Positions 1 to 13,683 of a stretch of 60,000 nucleotides of DNA are shown one piece after another; position 1 is the stretch's first letter; each line of letters starts with the position of its first letter. Under the pieces are notes generated by a model. It was not told where the DNA came from, did no database searches, and worked only from the letters and a program-made list of their open reading frames with translations. Position numbers and translations under genes: made by a program. The stretch is from Membranipora membranacea. Taxonomy: Eukaryota; Bryozoa; Gymnolaemata; Cheilostomatida; Membraniporidae. The stretch spans positions 21,327,681-21,387,680 of the forward strand of contig OU612071.1 in NCBI GenBank assembly GCA_914767715.1. Reading direction: 5' to 3'.

Positions 1-1068
1 CTCAAATGTATAAAGGATTGAAATTCGAAAAATAAAATGATATAAAATCTAAAGGATAATGCATTTATAGCCTTCGATGGTGTCCATGTTGACAATGGAA
101 ATGTGCAGTAAAAAAGGGGGAAATTTCTTTTGGTGCTCTTTCCAGGCCTGTAAAAAAGTTTGCAATGATATATATAAGGATTTGACAGAAATGACATATA
201 TTAATATACAGGTTTTGAGCTACATTTTGAGTGGTTATTCATGGTGAGTATCACGTTTTGAAGCAAGCTTTTGTAGCTAGCAAGACAGCATGATTCATAT
301 ATAACACAATGGGGAAATAAATAGAGGTATTGTACCTCAGGGGTAATTTTTTGACTGCTCTCGTAGACAGTGGTATGTGGAAATAACTTCTAGACAACAC
401 TCATACTAAGGGGAAAGCATCTCAACTAAACTACGGACATGGCGTTGAAAATAGGTTCACGTTACATATGACAATGGCTTTGGACAGAAAGAATATGAAT
501 GTCATCATGTGTCCCGCAGGTTTAACTGTATAATTGCTTCTCAATTGGTATTGATGTACAAAACTTACCGTTTCATTCGGATACCTGGAAGTATGGCAGT
601 AAGAAGGGCTGACCAATCAATCTGTGCCAGTGCTGACCTGAATAAATGCATTATATTTTATTATTTTAGATTAAAAGAAAACCAACATCTGAACAAGCAA
701 AAGAAGCACAGTAATATGGAGTCAGCAGTAATTTCTGATTTGACACTGGTGTGCTAAAAATCCTATCAAGATATGTTTGGGAGCATAAATACAAGAGCCT
801 AAAAGACCTAGTGCGCAAAAGGTAACAAATATACAAAATATACAAAATATCATTTCTGCTCTATTCAGCTTCAATTGTTGGGCCATCATAGATCAGTTTG
901 TAGCATTAAAGATACATTCATTAGTCTATCAGGCCGGTGGATTGGTGAACTAAATTTTAATATGTTAAGAGTTACCAAAACTTTTAAAGCGTGAACGAAA
1001 GTACCAAAAATAAATTACAGACCTTTATTGACACATAAAATATTGAGTCCGACATGGCTCCTTGCTTT
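1..1068. other. No gene seen
   Basis: AT-rich sequence with only short chance open frames on either strand. I see no splice-site pair joined by a coherent reading frame and no recognisable repeat. It is most likely the region downstream of the partial minus-strand gene that ends at 1069. Confidence 0.5.
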
Positions 1069-2528
1069 TCAACTGCTAGGATGGCTGGGGCTTTTAGCCA
1101 CCTCTTCTGCGATATTTAATCTCCATTCCATTGCGAGTAACTGCAAATCATCACCATAACTGTAAAATAAGCCCAGACATGTAAGAAAACGATGTCGTGT
1201 TCATGAATATTAATCAACAGAGAACCTTCATACGGGATATCAGAATGTTTTACTCAGCTAATTTGCTGTATCGCGATCCTCCATTTTGAGATCTCAAACC
1301 ACATAAATTCCCATCTTCATCACACCTTTCAATAATTGGGGTTTGGGTAGGGTAAGGGGCACCTCCTGGTCATATCACACCACTGGTTCTCACAGTGACA
1401 CCATCTGATGACAGGATTCACCAGCGAATCAACAGACCATGTTCCTCATGCAATCCCAGTGAACCCGTTTATACAAACAGTATTATTGAGGTGGGAGTGA
1501 TGATGAATAAGATCTACACTCCATTTAGAAAGGGTGGTGTCTGAATGTGTTGCCAACTTGAAATACAATTTATAATTTAGGTTGAGGGGATCAATCAGGA
1601 CCTCAGGTGTTAGAGAGAACATGGTATGTTTATTTAAGATGTGATGAGGAAAGGACTATATCTGTGAGAGACAGCATAAGGTTTGATCATTGTCCGTTCA
1701 ATAGTGATTTAGTTATTATATTAATGTCGTACAAGGCTGAACATATGGAAAATTATCAAGTTTATTCTCATACTATATAAAATTCTTGCTGATACAGAAG
1801 AATATTTCCCTTGATAAATAAGCTTAAAGGGGTACTTTGGTTCAGATGCAGCTTTGATTACAGATGCGTCCTAGTCATCAATATGGGGATTAACTTCCTT
1901 GAGAAATATATTGTCGACTTTAAAAAATAGTATGTGACTTACTTCTACCAACATATTACCAATGAACTCCCTCATTATTATTACGCTACTGATCCATGTC
2001 AACAAAACAGTATACGTGTTGGGGCCAAATTGGAGCACATTATTTCAAAGGGCAAAAGGTGTTGTCAGACAGCCTGGCTGTGACATAATAATATTCTTTC
2101 TATGAAAGCAGAAACCCACAGCTTGCAATGGTATTAAAGTTCATTATCATACCAAAATATACAGGGTCATCACCAGAGTTCTCACTCACTGAGCTGTCAT
2201 ATGATCGGAGTTTGTCTAAAATAAAAAACCTGACTGTAAGGCACATATTTTCCTGCACGTCAACAAGGACTGAATCAACATATAGACATACGAGGCCTAC
2301 TAAAGTCATCATAGTGTCTCAAAATCTCCTCGAGGGAGATGGATCCACTATGGTTAGATTAAGATCTTATCATCTGACATAATCACATGCAGCTTTGCAC
2401 TTATATCACATACAACAGAGTAACTTTCTGAAATTGAATTTACCTCAATTTGGTTGAACAGTAATCACACTTCACTCTCACTTTTTCCATTCCTGGCCTT
2501 TCGATGTGAATCTTTCCCAAGTTCTGGG
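1069..2528 (-). CDS. 3' end of an unrecognised gene (two exons visible)
   Basis: Two minus-strand exons fit together. The exon 2528-2444 follows an acceptor (TTTTTGTAG) and ends at a GTAAAT donor. The exon 1159-1069 follows TTATTTTACAG and ends in TGA. Phases match (two bases plus one), giving a C-terminal stretch of 57 residues. It contains a KCDYCSTKLS segment, so half of a possible zinc-binding site, followed by an amphipathic stretch (LQLLAMEWRLNIAEEVAK) and a Ser/Pro tail. I do not recognise the protein. Upstream exons should lie beyond 2528, but none could be joined in frame; a candidate at about 3660-3740 has the wrong phase. The call rests on splice sites and phase only. Confidence 0.4.
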
Positions 2529-4282
2529 CTACAAAAAGAAAGACATCAAAAAATCCTTATTTCTGTAGATTGAGCAATTTGGCTAGGTTATGATAACACA
2601 CATAATTAGGACATCAGATTACTTGTTTAACTGTCATCAGAACTGACTCAACAACCTTCAGCTGCATAGCTTCACACTGAACTCTAGTCACCCATCTGAT
2701 AAAAGAAGGGAGGGGGGATAACTCTATTAAGGTAAATAGGACTGAGGACCCTCCTAAACTAGACCAGAGTACCACTGTATCTCTCGGCGATTACACCTAA
2801 TAGCGTGGAGGTGTTAAGTCCCCAAACCAAAAGTTGTCGCTTCGTTCTGGCTAGCCTAGTGAACCTTCCAGTGATAAAAGGATCATGAGGGGGGTTGCAA
2901 CAGCACCCTAAACTTAAATAGGAGGGTGTCAGCGCAGGTGTGCCCCTGTGATACGAGGTATGGATTAGCCACGTATCACAGTGAAATTCTCTCATCGACA
3001 AATACTCCTTCTGACTCTCTACTGGGCACTCTCTCTCTCTCTCCCTCCCTCTCTCTCCCCCCCCTCCCTCTTCACGAAAAGCAGATGAAATATACTATTC
3101 TTATATAATCTTTGATAATCTGCACTATGCATTCACATATCAGAGTGCTCAAACTGGCATTCAAACACCAACCCCATCCCAGCTGCTGCTTTGATATTAC
3201 TACTAGCGGGTAGAGTTTAACACAAAACATTTAGAAACAAAACGACAGACAAGTAAAACATACACACAATCAGGCCCGTAGTTCTAAAGGAGGCAGGGAG
3301 GCACTGCCTCCTCTAGAAAGCTAAATAGTGGCATAAAAACACTACAAATTGAATAATCCATGTTTTAATCAGCTCCTTGGGGATATCCATTTGATTATCA
3401 TATGCCTCAAATTGCTTGGGAAGGAGTTTACTGGTGTTGCTTTTGACTCGCCTCAGACATTTCTAATTAATTGTCAGCACACCTCACAAGCATCTGGGAA
3501 TTTGCAAATATTTAAAAGCACCTTCTGCATTGTTGTGTGATCAAAAGGGTTAGATTATTGTGTGTATTATATTTCAAACATGAGCGCTTATCCCCCCACC
3601 CACTGGATTGCCGCCGCAATGGTGTTTAGGGCCTAAGACTACCACCTCCTAATCATAGTATTCACTCTTACCTTGTAGGTTGTGATAACCAAGAGGTAAA
3701 GAAGAGGTTTAGAAGGGTTCATGTTTTCCATCTTTACTGCGTCATAACCAAACAGGCGATGTGAGCCCTTTATAGGGTATTTAAAATGAATATTGGACTA
3801 GAAACAACAACACTGACAATCATTTGTTTTTACCGAATTTACATATCAGATGAATCATCAAACAGGCTTTGTTTTATCAAGAATTGACAATATATAGTTT
3901 CAGTTTTAAGACTGCTTGAAAAAAGTCAAGGACTAGGGGATGGTTACTACTTGTCAAGTAAATTCCATGTTTATCGGGATGAATTTTTGGAGCAGCAAAC
4001 TGAGAGGGAAGGCAAGCATTATGTTTTCAGAAACCAAAACAACATGCGCTGGATTCAATTACAATTTAATGGGGTTTCTTACGTATCGAAGCATTGAATT
4101 TACAACATGTGGGTTGTATTGGTATTGTAAGTAACAATAAAATACAATATTATATACAAGTAAGAGGTGAACATTCGCTTAACCAATGATGGCACTTCAT
4201 CAGTGTGAATATTGTCAGCTAAACAGCAAAAGTAGGCAACATCCATTGGCCATAGAGTGAGTGTCAATTATCTAGAATGTCA
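2529..4282. other. Non-coding stretch with a CT-rich microsatellite
   Basis: No supported gene. Only short frames with no similarity to known families are present. The notable sequence is the CT-rich tract near 3029-3072. Part of it is presumably intron or 5' region of the gene ending at 1069. Confidence 0.4.
3029..3072. repeat. CT/CCCT simple repeat
   Basis: An uninterrupted pyrimidine tract of CT dinucleotides grading into CCCT and a run of C. It is a simple microsatellite with no coding potential. Confidence 0.85.
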
Positions 4283-7200
4283 TTAGGCATTGTCTGTAGC
4301 TTCTGTACTGGACAGCAACGGGCTAGACGCGGCTTGTGTCCCAAACTCCTCTTTTTCAGCTGTATCACCCAGCTCCTTGTAGCGAATTAGAGATTCATCC
4401 ACCACTCTCTGAGTATCCAGATCGACGGAATCTTCTGCCTCTGACAATGCACCAGTCTTGTTAGAACCGTTATTGTCCGAATGATTCACAGTCTTCACAC
4501 AAGCCTCCGATGTTTCAGGAGGACCACTTTGCTCTCCATCGTTGGTTCTGCCTACTGCAGTTTCCATATCAATATCATTTTTACAATGATCATCAAAAGT
4601 CGGTTGTTCTTTGTGGCCTTCTGAGCTTTCTTGTTCCAAATTATCTGCCCTGTCGCTCTCATTTGTATTATTGGCATCAAGCTCATTCTCAGTATCTTCA
4701 TTAGAGTCTAGTTCATCACCAACATCTTCGCTTATAACAATAAAATCATCCTGTCCAGCCTCAAATACATCCTTCATATCTGTATCTCCAGTAGTATCAG
4801 CAGCTGGGCGATCATCATTGTTTGTCTCATCTGTAACTGATGGGTAGTTCTGGTCATCTAAATCCTCCCAGTCGTCTTCTTCACCTGCAACTTCTTCACT
4901 TGCTCTGTTGTCCATCTCTTCTTCATTCACAACCAAGTGCTGGCCCTCTTTGTCCTCTTCATTGATTCCCTCATCTTTTGGTTCTTCCTTTTGACCCTTG
5001 ATTGGTTCTTCATCTACTTCTTTTTGACTCTTGATGGTTTGTATATCTGCTACTTTTTCCTGATTGGATGATTCATTGCCACCTTCAATTAGTGTTATCA
5101 TATCTGTAGGAGCAGCTTTGCTTTCTATGACATCTCCACTCTCAGTTTCCACTGGACTGGGCCCTGCTGTTGCAGAAGGTCTGTTTGTAGATGCTTTACC
5201 GGATTGTTGCTGATTTATCCCGTTGCCTCTTTCGCTTCTATGAACTCTTTGTGGCAGAACTGGATGCTCACTGTCTGCAGTACAGGATTTATCTTTTTTA
5301 TTCATCAACTTTTTCATTAGTGCTTTGCGCTTGTTCCGCATGCCATAAAGAAGAAGATTGAATGAAGCCACCTCTTTCTGCAGTCTTGTCATTGGAGCTA
5401 CTTTCTCATGTCCAGGTTTCCACACAGTTGGGGCAATGAACTCGACGGAAGGGATTTTTCCATCACTTAGCTCAAGAGGAGTGAAATAGGGGTACCCTGG
5501 ATGACCAGGCTGAGTGTCTTCAGACCAAGGGTTAATGTCACTAGTCTTTAGCCTGGTGTAGTTATACCCTGATGATTCGTTGAGCATTAAGATGTAGGTA
5601 CTAAATTCATTACCCTTCTTGGAATGCTTCTCTGGTATGGTCTCAGTTGTTAAATGATCTTCATCCTTCCAAAAAGATGTCAACAAATATTGTATATCAA
5701 ATTTTGGCATGTGCATGGAACTATTACTCAGCAATTTCTTTGGCCGTGGAAGAATGAGGGCTTTGGCTCGTCTTCCAGTTATGTTTTTATCATGTATCCA
5801 AAAAGTTTCATTTGGTTGCTTTTGAGGATTGGGTTGGATAAGGGTCTGGGAAGGGATATCGGTAAGGGAAGGGATATGGGTATGTGAGGAGATATGGGAA
5901 GTATTTGGTTCCAGGGGAAAGTCTAGTAAGGGTCTTGGACGTAGCTGTTTTTGCCCTTGCATATAGCCATGACTCAAATTAATCCCTGGCTCTTGGTAGT
6001 TGCCTGGAGCTGTTTGCATCAGAGGCTTAATGAGAGGTTGCCGGCTGTGTTCAAAGACTGGTAGATGTGGTGTTGCATCCATAAACTGATTTCCGAAGCT
6101 TTGAGATCTGCCTTGGTTGAAAGCTTCATCCCTTTTACTATCATCAGCTCCTTGGGCCGGCAATTTGCCAGATTTTCCCCGCTTTTTGCCTCTTCTGGTG
6201 GCACCTGGCCCACTGGGATCAGAAAAGGTTTGGTATTTTGGGCCTTGGAACTTTGTTGCATTCTGGGTTGGATAATTCTTATTGGGTTGGATATCTTTTA
6301 GTTGTCGGGGATGCATCTGCGTTTTTGAGGGTTCAGATGGCCTGGCGAGCAAAGTTGGCAGCTGCTGTTTTGGGTCTTCAAACCTTTCCTGACGATTGAA
6401 TCTGCCTGCTACCTCCTGGTCAGCACCACATCTGTCATCTGAGTACCCCGAACGAGAGTCCATATGTGAATAGTAAGACCGAGTTTCTTCTTTCTTCTTC
6501 ACATCTCCTGTGCTCAGTGCATCGTCTCCCAAATTATCAGCAATAAACTTCAGCATTCCCATAGCCAGTTTCTTCTGAACATCTCCACTCTTGCTTCCAA
6601 GTTTCTCCATGAGGACATCCTCAACGCGACTTCGCTTTGGTTGAGAACGCTCTCTCTCATAACCCAAGGGTCTTTTAGCAGTTGATACTGCTGCGCTTCC
6701 TTGTGCGAACTGGTCATCTTGACGCTTACCATAGTCAAACAGGGTCCCTCCAAAGGGCCTTGAGTCTTGTGAGCTGGGGGGTTCATCAGAGAGGTACCGA
6801 TGTGACATGAGTTGTGAGCTTTGTTGGGACACGCGGATATCCTGAATGTATTGCCTGAGTTCAATCTTCCAGTCCACTATCACCGAGGGCCCAGGATTTA
6901 TACCATCTTCTAGCAAATTATGCGTCAGCAGTTCCCTTTCACCATTATATGAGTAGAAGACCTAAAATTAATCATAACAAATGATTTGTGGTTGATCTTT
7001 CCATACTTCTAGGCAAAACTATATGGCGCCAAATGCAGTGATGCAATGAAATTATACCACGATCATTTTTTTCAGTAATGTTCTTTTTGTCTCAACCACA
7101 TGCCATTATGCATTTTTGATTTGATTAGCTGTAACGTCTCAATGGATCAGATTCAGAGGACTAAAAACATCAACCTAACCAAATTTCTTCTTGGCATTTG

Positions 7201-10200
7201 CTCAATTAAGCTGCCTTAGAAATGGCCAATGAATAGCTTAAGCGACAATTCACTGATGATCAACGACCTAAGGTCTTGTCAAAGTCGTTGTTGTAGAGAT
7301 TTGGAACGATAAGATAGATGGCCTTACAACAGATTTCAGTGCATCAATAGATGTGCTCCTATGTCTGAAGATCTTCTAGCTATCTTCAAGCACTGTTGTC
7401 AGTGTTGCACATTGTAGCAACTCCCTCCCCTCAACGTTACTGCCCTGGTACTGTGTGCCAGATAATACACAGCCTGGTAAGCTGATAGCTTAGATTATGC
7501 TGTCTAAGGGCATAACAACATTCAATTTGATCTGGTCAAATTGCTTTGGATAAGTCAATACCAGACTGTACCGGCTCATATAAGTGCTACATGGCAGTTG
7601 TGCCTATGCTGGCAAGATTGATCTTTTAGTTGAAGATCATTAAGCTTACCTTCCGTATAAGGAAACAGTCTGTGAGGCCATTTCTCTTGTTGAATGTATG
7701 ACAGAGGTCCATGAACCTCTCACACATATTGTACAAGAGCTCTTGCTCTTCCATCAGACCCTTTGAAAGCCCAAACCTGGATAAATAAAATTTGACACCT
7801 GCAGAGATTTGTCTCGTCAACTTGAGAGTTGGAGATATGGGGGGATCTTATGTCCCATATCAAAGGACTTCTTTTTCTAGTTAGCTAGACAGAAAGTTAT
7901 TTTGCTTGGCGCAAATCATAACTTTAAATCTAGTTTGCTCTGGTTCTGCTTTGCCAGTGCCGTCTTTTTCAAGTGTCAGAATGGGTTCGAGCCTCAAAAT
8001 GGCGGTCAGCCATTCCCAACTGAATCTTACCATTCAATTGAAAGGTCATAGTTCGACAGCAGTACAACCACAGCCCTACCGTTTACTGTTGAGGTTCTCA
8101 CCTCTACATTGACCGCCATTTTCATGGCCTTCACAAACTGTAACTCAACATTTGTAGGTGAAGCCGAATGGATCAAGAGAATCCATTTGCTTTGTAAATG
8201 AACTATCATATCCACACATGTGTGAGGATAGATGATATGTGATGCTTATCGCCCAAGATATCAGTGGGTATCAAGGGTGCCTTCTTGGACCCAAGTGATC
8301 ACCAATTTGCATCACGATAACGTGATATGATACAGAGCGGTGGGACAAAAGAAAGCGCAGCTGACTTGGTATTTGCTGATTACGACTGATCGATGCCATG
8401 TTTTACCAGTTTCAACTGAACAGTGTGACCATAGCGTTTGGTAGCCTATCTTGACAAGCGTTGTTGTGGCGTAGGGCGTGGCGTAGGGACAAAGCTCTTG
8501 TGAGCGAGCAGGAAGCCTAGTTGTCCCCTCTCAAAATCATAGAAAACCCTGTTCAATCCTGGGATAATTTGGACCGGAAAATGGAAATCCCAATATTTAT
8601 GAGATATGGCAGTTATGCCCTCGGGAAGACAACTCATTTTTCCTATATAAATTGATTGGTGGTATCCACCCGATTTCAAGAGGGACAAATCGGCCTCTTA
8701 AAAGCTTGTTCGCCAGAGTTGACAAGCTTTGCCCCCCAACCAACAACAAAGCTTGTCAAGAGAGGCTGAGGATACTGATTAATCCGGCACTGCATCTGTA
8801 TCTACCAGTTCTTTGCTGAATCGGAAATGACCAATTGCTATTGCTGAAGTTAAGGAACTTATGAACCACCTCATTTTAGTGTGGAATGAATTGAATGTTT
8901 GGGATTTCCAAAGAAAATTCAACAATGAATATAGCGGCGTAATGGCTGCAATATTGTGATGTAAACTTTTGGCAAATAAACCAAGTTGACAGTTTTGGAA
9001 AAGCAATCTTGCCGATGTGCAGACAATTCATCATATTGCGCATGTTGAGTTTACCAATCTTGTATAGTATAGCTGTATAACATAATATAGTATACAACTG
9101 CTCCCAGTGTCATGGAAAAGCATCAACATTGTTCAGCTGCTTGTGGAGGGCAGTTTTGGTTTATTCGATATACCAAATATCACCCTGTCTGCCTGATAGC
9201 ATTCAGATAAACTTTGCTTCCCACATTTGTGGTCCATATGTGTGGTTGCGGTAGCATGGAGCTTGACGGGCGGCTTTGTGACCTAAGTTTGTCAAAATTG
9301 GTTCATTTCATGAGGGTGCTCTGCAGTGGGCCATTCCTATAGGCTGCGTGTGAATCGACAAATTTTCCTAGCTAGAATGGTAAGCCCAAAGAGAGGGATG
9401 ACTGAGCAGTTCAATATCTAGGAATTGACTGATTAAGTGGAAATTAATCCCGGAGTCGGTCCTTATATTGCATAATTAAAATAGCTCATCAAAAGAGGAC
9501 AATGGGACAAGATTGAGTACTTATAGACACCCAAATACTTACTGCATCATGTTGTTGATATCCCAGCCCTGACTTTGATGATACTTAGATAGTGATATTG
9601 GATATGTGGTTGTCCAGACTATCTTCGCACCGTATCGCCGTAACTTCTGAATGGCGCTATCCATCTTCCGTTCGAGCATGTGCAGAGAAGACTGTTGGGG
9701 CTTCAGCACATCTAAGAATATCAAGTTTTAAACTGCCATAACACACTCAACTGACTCCCAACTCATGCGGAACAATCTAAGAGTCTCCACTCATGTCATA
9801 AAATTCTATGATTCACTTTTCACAAGCTTTTCACACAGACTTCGCCTTTCAAAATCCTTCAATCTGACTAGTGACTGAGGAGAGTTCCAATATTTATCCA
9901 ATGATGGGATCTCATAGTTAACAGTCCCCAATAGATATTCTATTGAATATAAGCATTGGACCAGGGAGTTTGGGACTGAGTTGAGTAAATATCCGTAATT
10001 AAGAGTTGTCTTCCCAATGTCAATGAGCACACAACTCCCAGTTACAAATTTTCACACCTACATTGATGAAATTATTGGTATGCCAATATTTTTACGGTGC
10101 ATACTTGATCAACATATAAATTGCATGTAGAAGTAATTCGGTTTCGCCTTCATTATTATCTCAATAGGTACCTTCAGTGACCTAGCATTGGCTCTCTTTT

Positions 10201-10492
10201 CCGATCAAGTATCCAATCATATCAAAGCTAACACATTGACTAGACGAATCTTTACCTGCCTGTTAGAAACTTACATTTATTGTTGCACATAGTTTTTTGT
10301 ATCATATCAGTAATTCCGAGCACACAGAATACATAAACCTCAGCTTCTCCATGACTGATGTCATAATACATAGCTACCTTATCTAGAGACTTCTCCACTA
10401 ATCTGTAATCAAAATTATTGGCTGTTTTATTTGATTCAAAGGTAGGCAAAGACGGCAGAGGCTGTATATATATACAAAGTGAATGTTGAGTC

Positions 10493-10532
<40 letters not shown>

Positions 10533-10971
10533 CAACATCCACTTAGTGAAGATGATAAATAGGCTAAGAGTTTTTGTAGTTATAGGAATAACTCACGATT
10601 TGATGAAATCTATACAATGGACACAACTGGTGCATAGCATGGGGGCAAGGACCCAAGGAGAGGAACATTCTCCAAGGTCAAAAAGGCTATGAAAATCTGC
10701 ATTTGAAGGTTTTCTTTCTCACAAACAAAAGTTTTAATCCCTGTACCATTAATGCATAAACTAATTCATGAGAAATACCGTTTTTGAGCCCCTGTTCAGG
10801 ATATATGACTAAGCAAGGTGTTCAAAGTCGGACAGTACGTGGAATACTGATAATATCTACTCACTCATCGATACCTCCATCTGATATGATGATAGTATCA
10901 TCAAATTCTTTAGGGTCGAGATAGGAGCCATAAAAGTTTGCTGCCAGTACAACCTTCCTGTTCCACGACAT
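4283..10971 (-). CDS. SGNH-hydrolase-like protein with a very long acidic C-terminal tail (multi-exon)
   Basis: Minus-strand gene. The well-joined exons are 9711-9543, 7776-7651 and 6961-4283: each acceptor and donor is canonical and the phases fit. Likely earlier exons are about 10024-9826, about 10458-10276 and a first exon 10971-10865 starting at ATG; the joins among these three are uncertain. The N-terminal half has short hydrophobic strands that resemble SGNH/GDSL hydrolase blocks: a GITDMI segment where GxND is expected, a strand GAKIVWTTTYPIS, and LEDGINPGP where the DxxH block is expected. If the comparison is right, the catalytic Asn and His are replaced. The last exon (about 890 residues) is Gln/Pro/Ser-rich, then basic around 5280-5340, then strongly Asp/Glu-rich to the stop. 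The reading frame is intact throughout. A disordered scaffold or nuclear protein is possible. The family assignment is inference from motif spacing only. Confidence 0.6.
8443..8767. mobile_element. MITE-like element with terminal inverted repeats (copy 1)
   Basis: The left end AGCCTATCTTGACAAGC (8443-8459) and the right end GCTTGTCAAGAGAGGCT (8751-8767) are near-perfect inverted repeats, 325 bp apart, with no coding capacity. A second, more diverged copy lies at about 12576-12895. No clear target-site duplication was found. It sits in an intron of the SGNH-like gene. Confidence 0.6.
10501..10529. repeat. (TA)n microsatellite
   Basis: About 14 TA units in a row, directly next to the predicted second exon of the SGNH-like gene on the minus strand. 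Length variation here could affect the gene model. Confidence 0.9.
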
Positions 10972-12575
10972 GATACCAGGCTAGATCAGCACTTCAGCTG
11001 CAATCCACAAAAGAAAATGAAAAACATCATGAATGGCGATTCAAACCGAGTGTGTAAATGCGAGCAAAAGATATCTTCATAAGAGTGTCACAGCTGAACA
11101 TTGGATTTCTTCATAATATACGTAATGTCGGGGGCTGGAGGAGGAGGCACAGTATCATATAGTCCATACAGCGGCATCACTTGTGCAGCAACTACATATA
11201 TGTTACCTAATCAACATTAAATACCGGGGTATTTATACTATAAACTAGCGGATTTTCAGGCTCTGACGTTGGCTTACACAGTCACAAGCCAACATCATTG
11301 ATTAATGCATATTATTTTTATCAAATACATTCACAATAGAAAGTGCCTGAGTTGGGTATGAATTGGAGTGACTTCAAGATACAATGAAGATCAGCCAGTC
11401 TTTCACAGCTAAAGGGTGGCTAATCCTATGTAGCAAATTTCATGGATGAGCTACAATGAAAACAGTACAGTAATTTTTAGCCTGACTTTGTGTGTCTTGT
11501 ACAGGTCAGTCATCCATAGACTGGCTTAATCCTAGAAATGTTTGGGACCTATGCAAATGTAGCAAACCTTGATCAACCATTCAACCAATCTCTAATTGAT
11601 AATTTCTCAATATAGAATACATTGTCATGAGCATCGAGGAACATAATTGAATGACACTGAACCGACAAAACGACAGTAGTAGCGATAATGATTTTACTTT
11701 GATGCTTTTTAATACTATTTTCAACAATAGCGTCAGATTAAATTGATACTTAATGTATTACAATTTCCAAACTCAAAACCTTCTTCAAGGTATCAACAAA
11801 CTATCATGAACTGGAAATGAGAAAATACAACTGCTACTAGACAACTTAATGTATTGTAAGATGTACATTGTCTCCTGCCCGGCTTCATTACCAGGCTAAG
11901 TTTCTTATCAAGTCTAAGGCTCTGATATATATGCAAGTTTAACATCATTTTCCAGACACTTACTTTATCCTAGTTGGAAAACTTTAGGCAATGGGCACAA
12001 ACTTATTTCTCAAAATTTCCATTGTAATCAGCACAAAAAGAACCAGTGTCAATACCCATTCTCTAAATGAACTTGCACATAAAGCTGGACTTCTAATCAA
12101 AATGTATACCTTTACATTCAATAAAATCGATATTCACGGCAAACAGGAATGCAAGTGAATCCCACAGGCCTATGTCATATGCCGATTTGAAACTCCAACA
12201 GATATCAATTCACACACTTTCGCCCCATCAAGCTATACACATGTAAGGCCTATGCAAACCACTGTTTTGAACTGGCAATGTTTCAAATGGAGCAATCATA
12301 AAAGGCCATAGCGCCACTAGGTATATCATTTCCCATACTTCAAACTAGAGTTCAGATTTCTGGTAGTAAGCCCTATGTAAGGCTGTTTTATGCAACGGAT
12401 CCCTGTATCTAATTGGTTTACAAACTTTAAACCCAGTTCAGTTATACGGTTGTCTGCAATTGTATTCAATGGTGATTTCATCCGATGGCTGTCGTGAGAC
12501 ATGTGATTGTGTAATCATTGTGAAGCCTATAAAAATTACACTAGACAAAGGTTGAAAGAACTATACAAAAACCTT
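10972..12575. other. Upstream region without a recognisable gene
   Basis: AT-rich sequence upstream of the SGNH-like gene on the minus strand. No coherent exon, known repeat or RNA gene was seen on either strand. It probably includes that gene's promoter and 5' leader. Confidence 0.4.
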
Positions 12576-12895
12576 AGCCTGCCTTGACAAGCTTTGTTGT
12601 GAGGGGGGGGGGGGGCAGAAAGGGTGTTAATATGCCGAGTTGTTCCCTGTTGAAAGCAGGTAAAAAACTTACAATCCTGAGATTTTAAAAGAGTGGTCCT
12701 CCCATTTCAACTGGGGAACAACTCTCAATATCGGTATTTCCGTTTCCAAATCCAATTTATCTCAGGATTTATTACAAGTAGTTTCCTATCCGAATTCAAG
12801 ATAGGACAACTCAGCCTCTCGACAACTCGTTCTCAGAAGTAGTAACTTTGTTTCTTTCCCCCCCCCCACTCCGCATCTGAGCTTGCCAACACTAC
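12576..12895. mobile_element. MITE-like element (copy 2 of the 8443-8767 family)
   Basis: Starts with AGCCTGCCTTGACAAGC, as in copy 1. It shares the layout of copy 1: a poly-G tract near the left end, a poly-C tract near the right, and an inner segment resembling the GTTGTCC and ATAGGACAAC region. The right end (GCTTGCCAACACTAC) is degraded. Confidence 0.45.
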
Positions 12896-13046
12896 AACAA
12901 TTTATACTGTACTGAATGGGCAGGTGCTGTATGGGACTTTTCTTACAGCACCAAAGGTCGCATGACATTTGCCAATGTCCAGTGGTTATTACTGAACATT
13001 GGCAAAGTTGAGGCACGTAAGTCCTCGGGGCCAAGCACGGGCCCCT

Positions 13047-13580
13047 GGGACTTACATGTCTTTACTTTGCCAATGTCCAGTATCAACGACCCAAAAAACA
13101 CCAAACAGGGTAAGACACAAAAAAGAAATTTTTACTACCTACCTTGAAATCTCTCACACTAACTCACACCTCCTTCCTCTTTCATTTGCTTCAAGTTTGA
13201 AGGTTCTAGCACAAAAATAGCTGACTTTATGGACCAGAGGAAAAAGATGTTAACAAAAACCTGAGTAGGCTGAAATGGCTGCATAATAAATGAGTATTGA
13301 CATCCCCACATGATCATTGTACTTTTTTATTCCACTAAATTGGTTCTTTTTACACTCATATGATTTCTAAATTATGTTCATTAATTGTTAAGCTTCCAAT
13401 AAACTATGTTTGTGCTAGAACCTTGAAACCTGAAGCAAATGAAAGAGGAAGGAGGTGTGAGTTAGTGTGAGAGATTTCAAAGTAGGTTGTAAAAAATTTC
13501 TTTTTTTTGTGTCTTACCCTGTTTGGTGTTTTTTGGGTGGTTGATACTGGACATTGGCAAAGTAAAGACATGTAAGTCCC
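13047..13580. repeat. Inverted repeat, arms about 170 bp
   Basis: The left arm 13047-13215 is the reverse complement of 13409-13580 with few differences, separated by about 190 bp of AT-rich sequence. The outer ends contain a motif (CATTGGCAAAGTAAAGACAT and relatives) that occurs again in direct or inverted form near 12965, 13000 and 13615. It looks like a foldback or MITE-type element built on a short repeated module. Confidence 0.7.
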
Positions 13581-13683
13581 ATGAGGCCAAGGTGTACTTG
13601 GGGTGGTTGGTAAGGGACATTGGCAAAGTAAATGCATGTTAGTCCCAGGGGCCCATGCCACACACACGCTGCATGACATACAT

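Noticed and set aside
2100-2382. Overlapping 70- and 84-codon frames on opposite strands
   Set aside because: Neither has family similarity, codon pattern or splice context; typical chance frames in an intron-like region.
2845-2905. A-box-like TAGCCTAGTGAA and weak B-box-like GGTTGCAACAGC
   Set aside because: The B-box lacks the TTCGA core and the stems do not pair; likely chance.
3660-3740. Possible first exon (MENMNPSKPLLYLL) for the gene ending at 1069
   Set aside because: Donor is acceptable but the phase does not match the next exon at 2528.
7975-8000. B-box-like GGTTCGAGCCT suggesting a tRNA gene or tRNA-derived SINE
   Set aside because: No A-box at the right distance, no acceptor or anticodon stem could be folded, and no poly-A or repeat tail follows.
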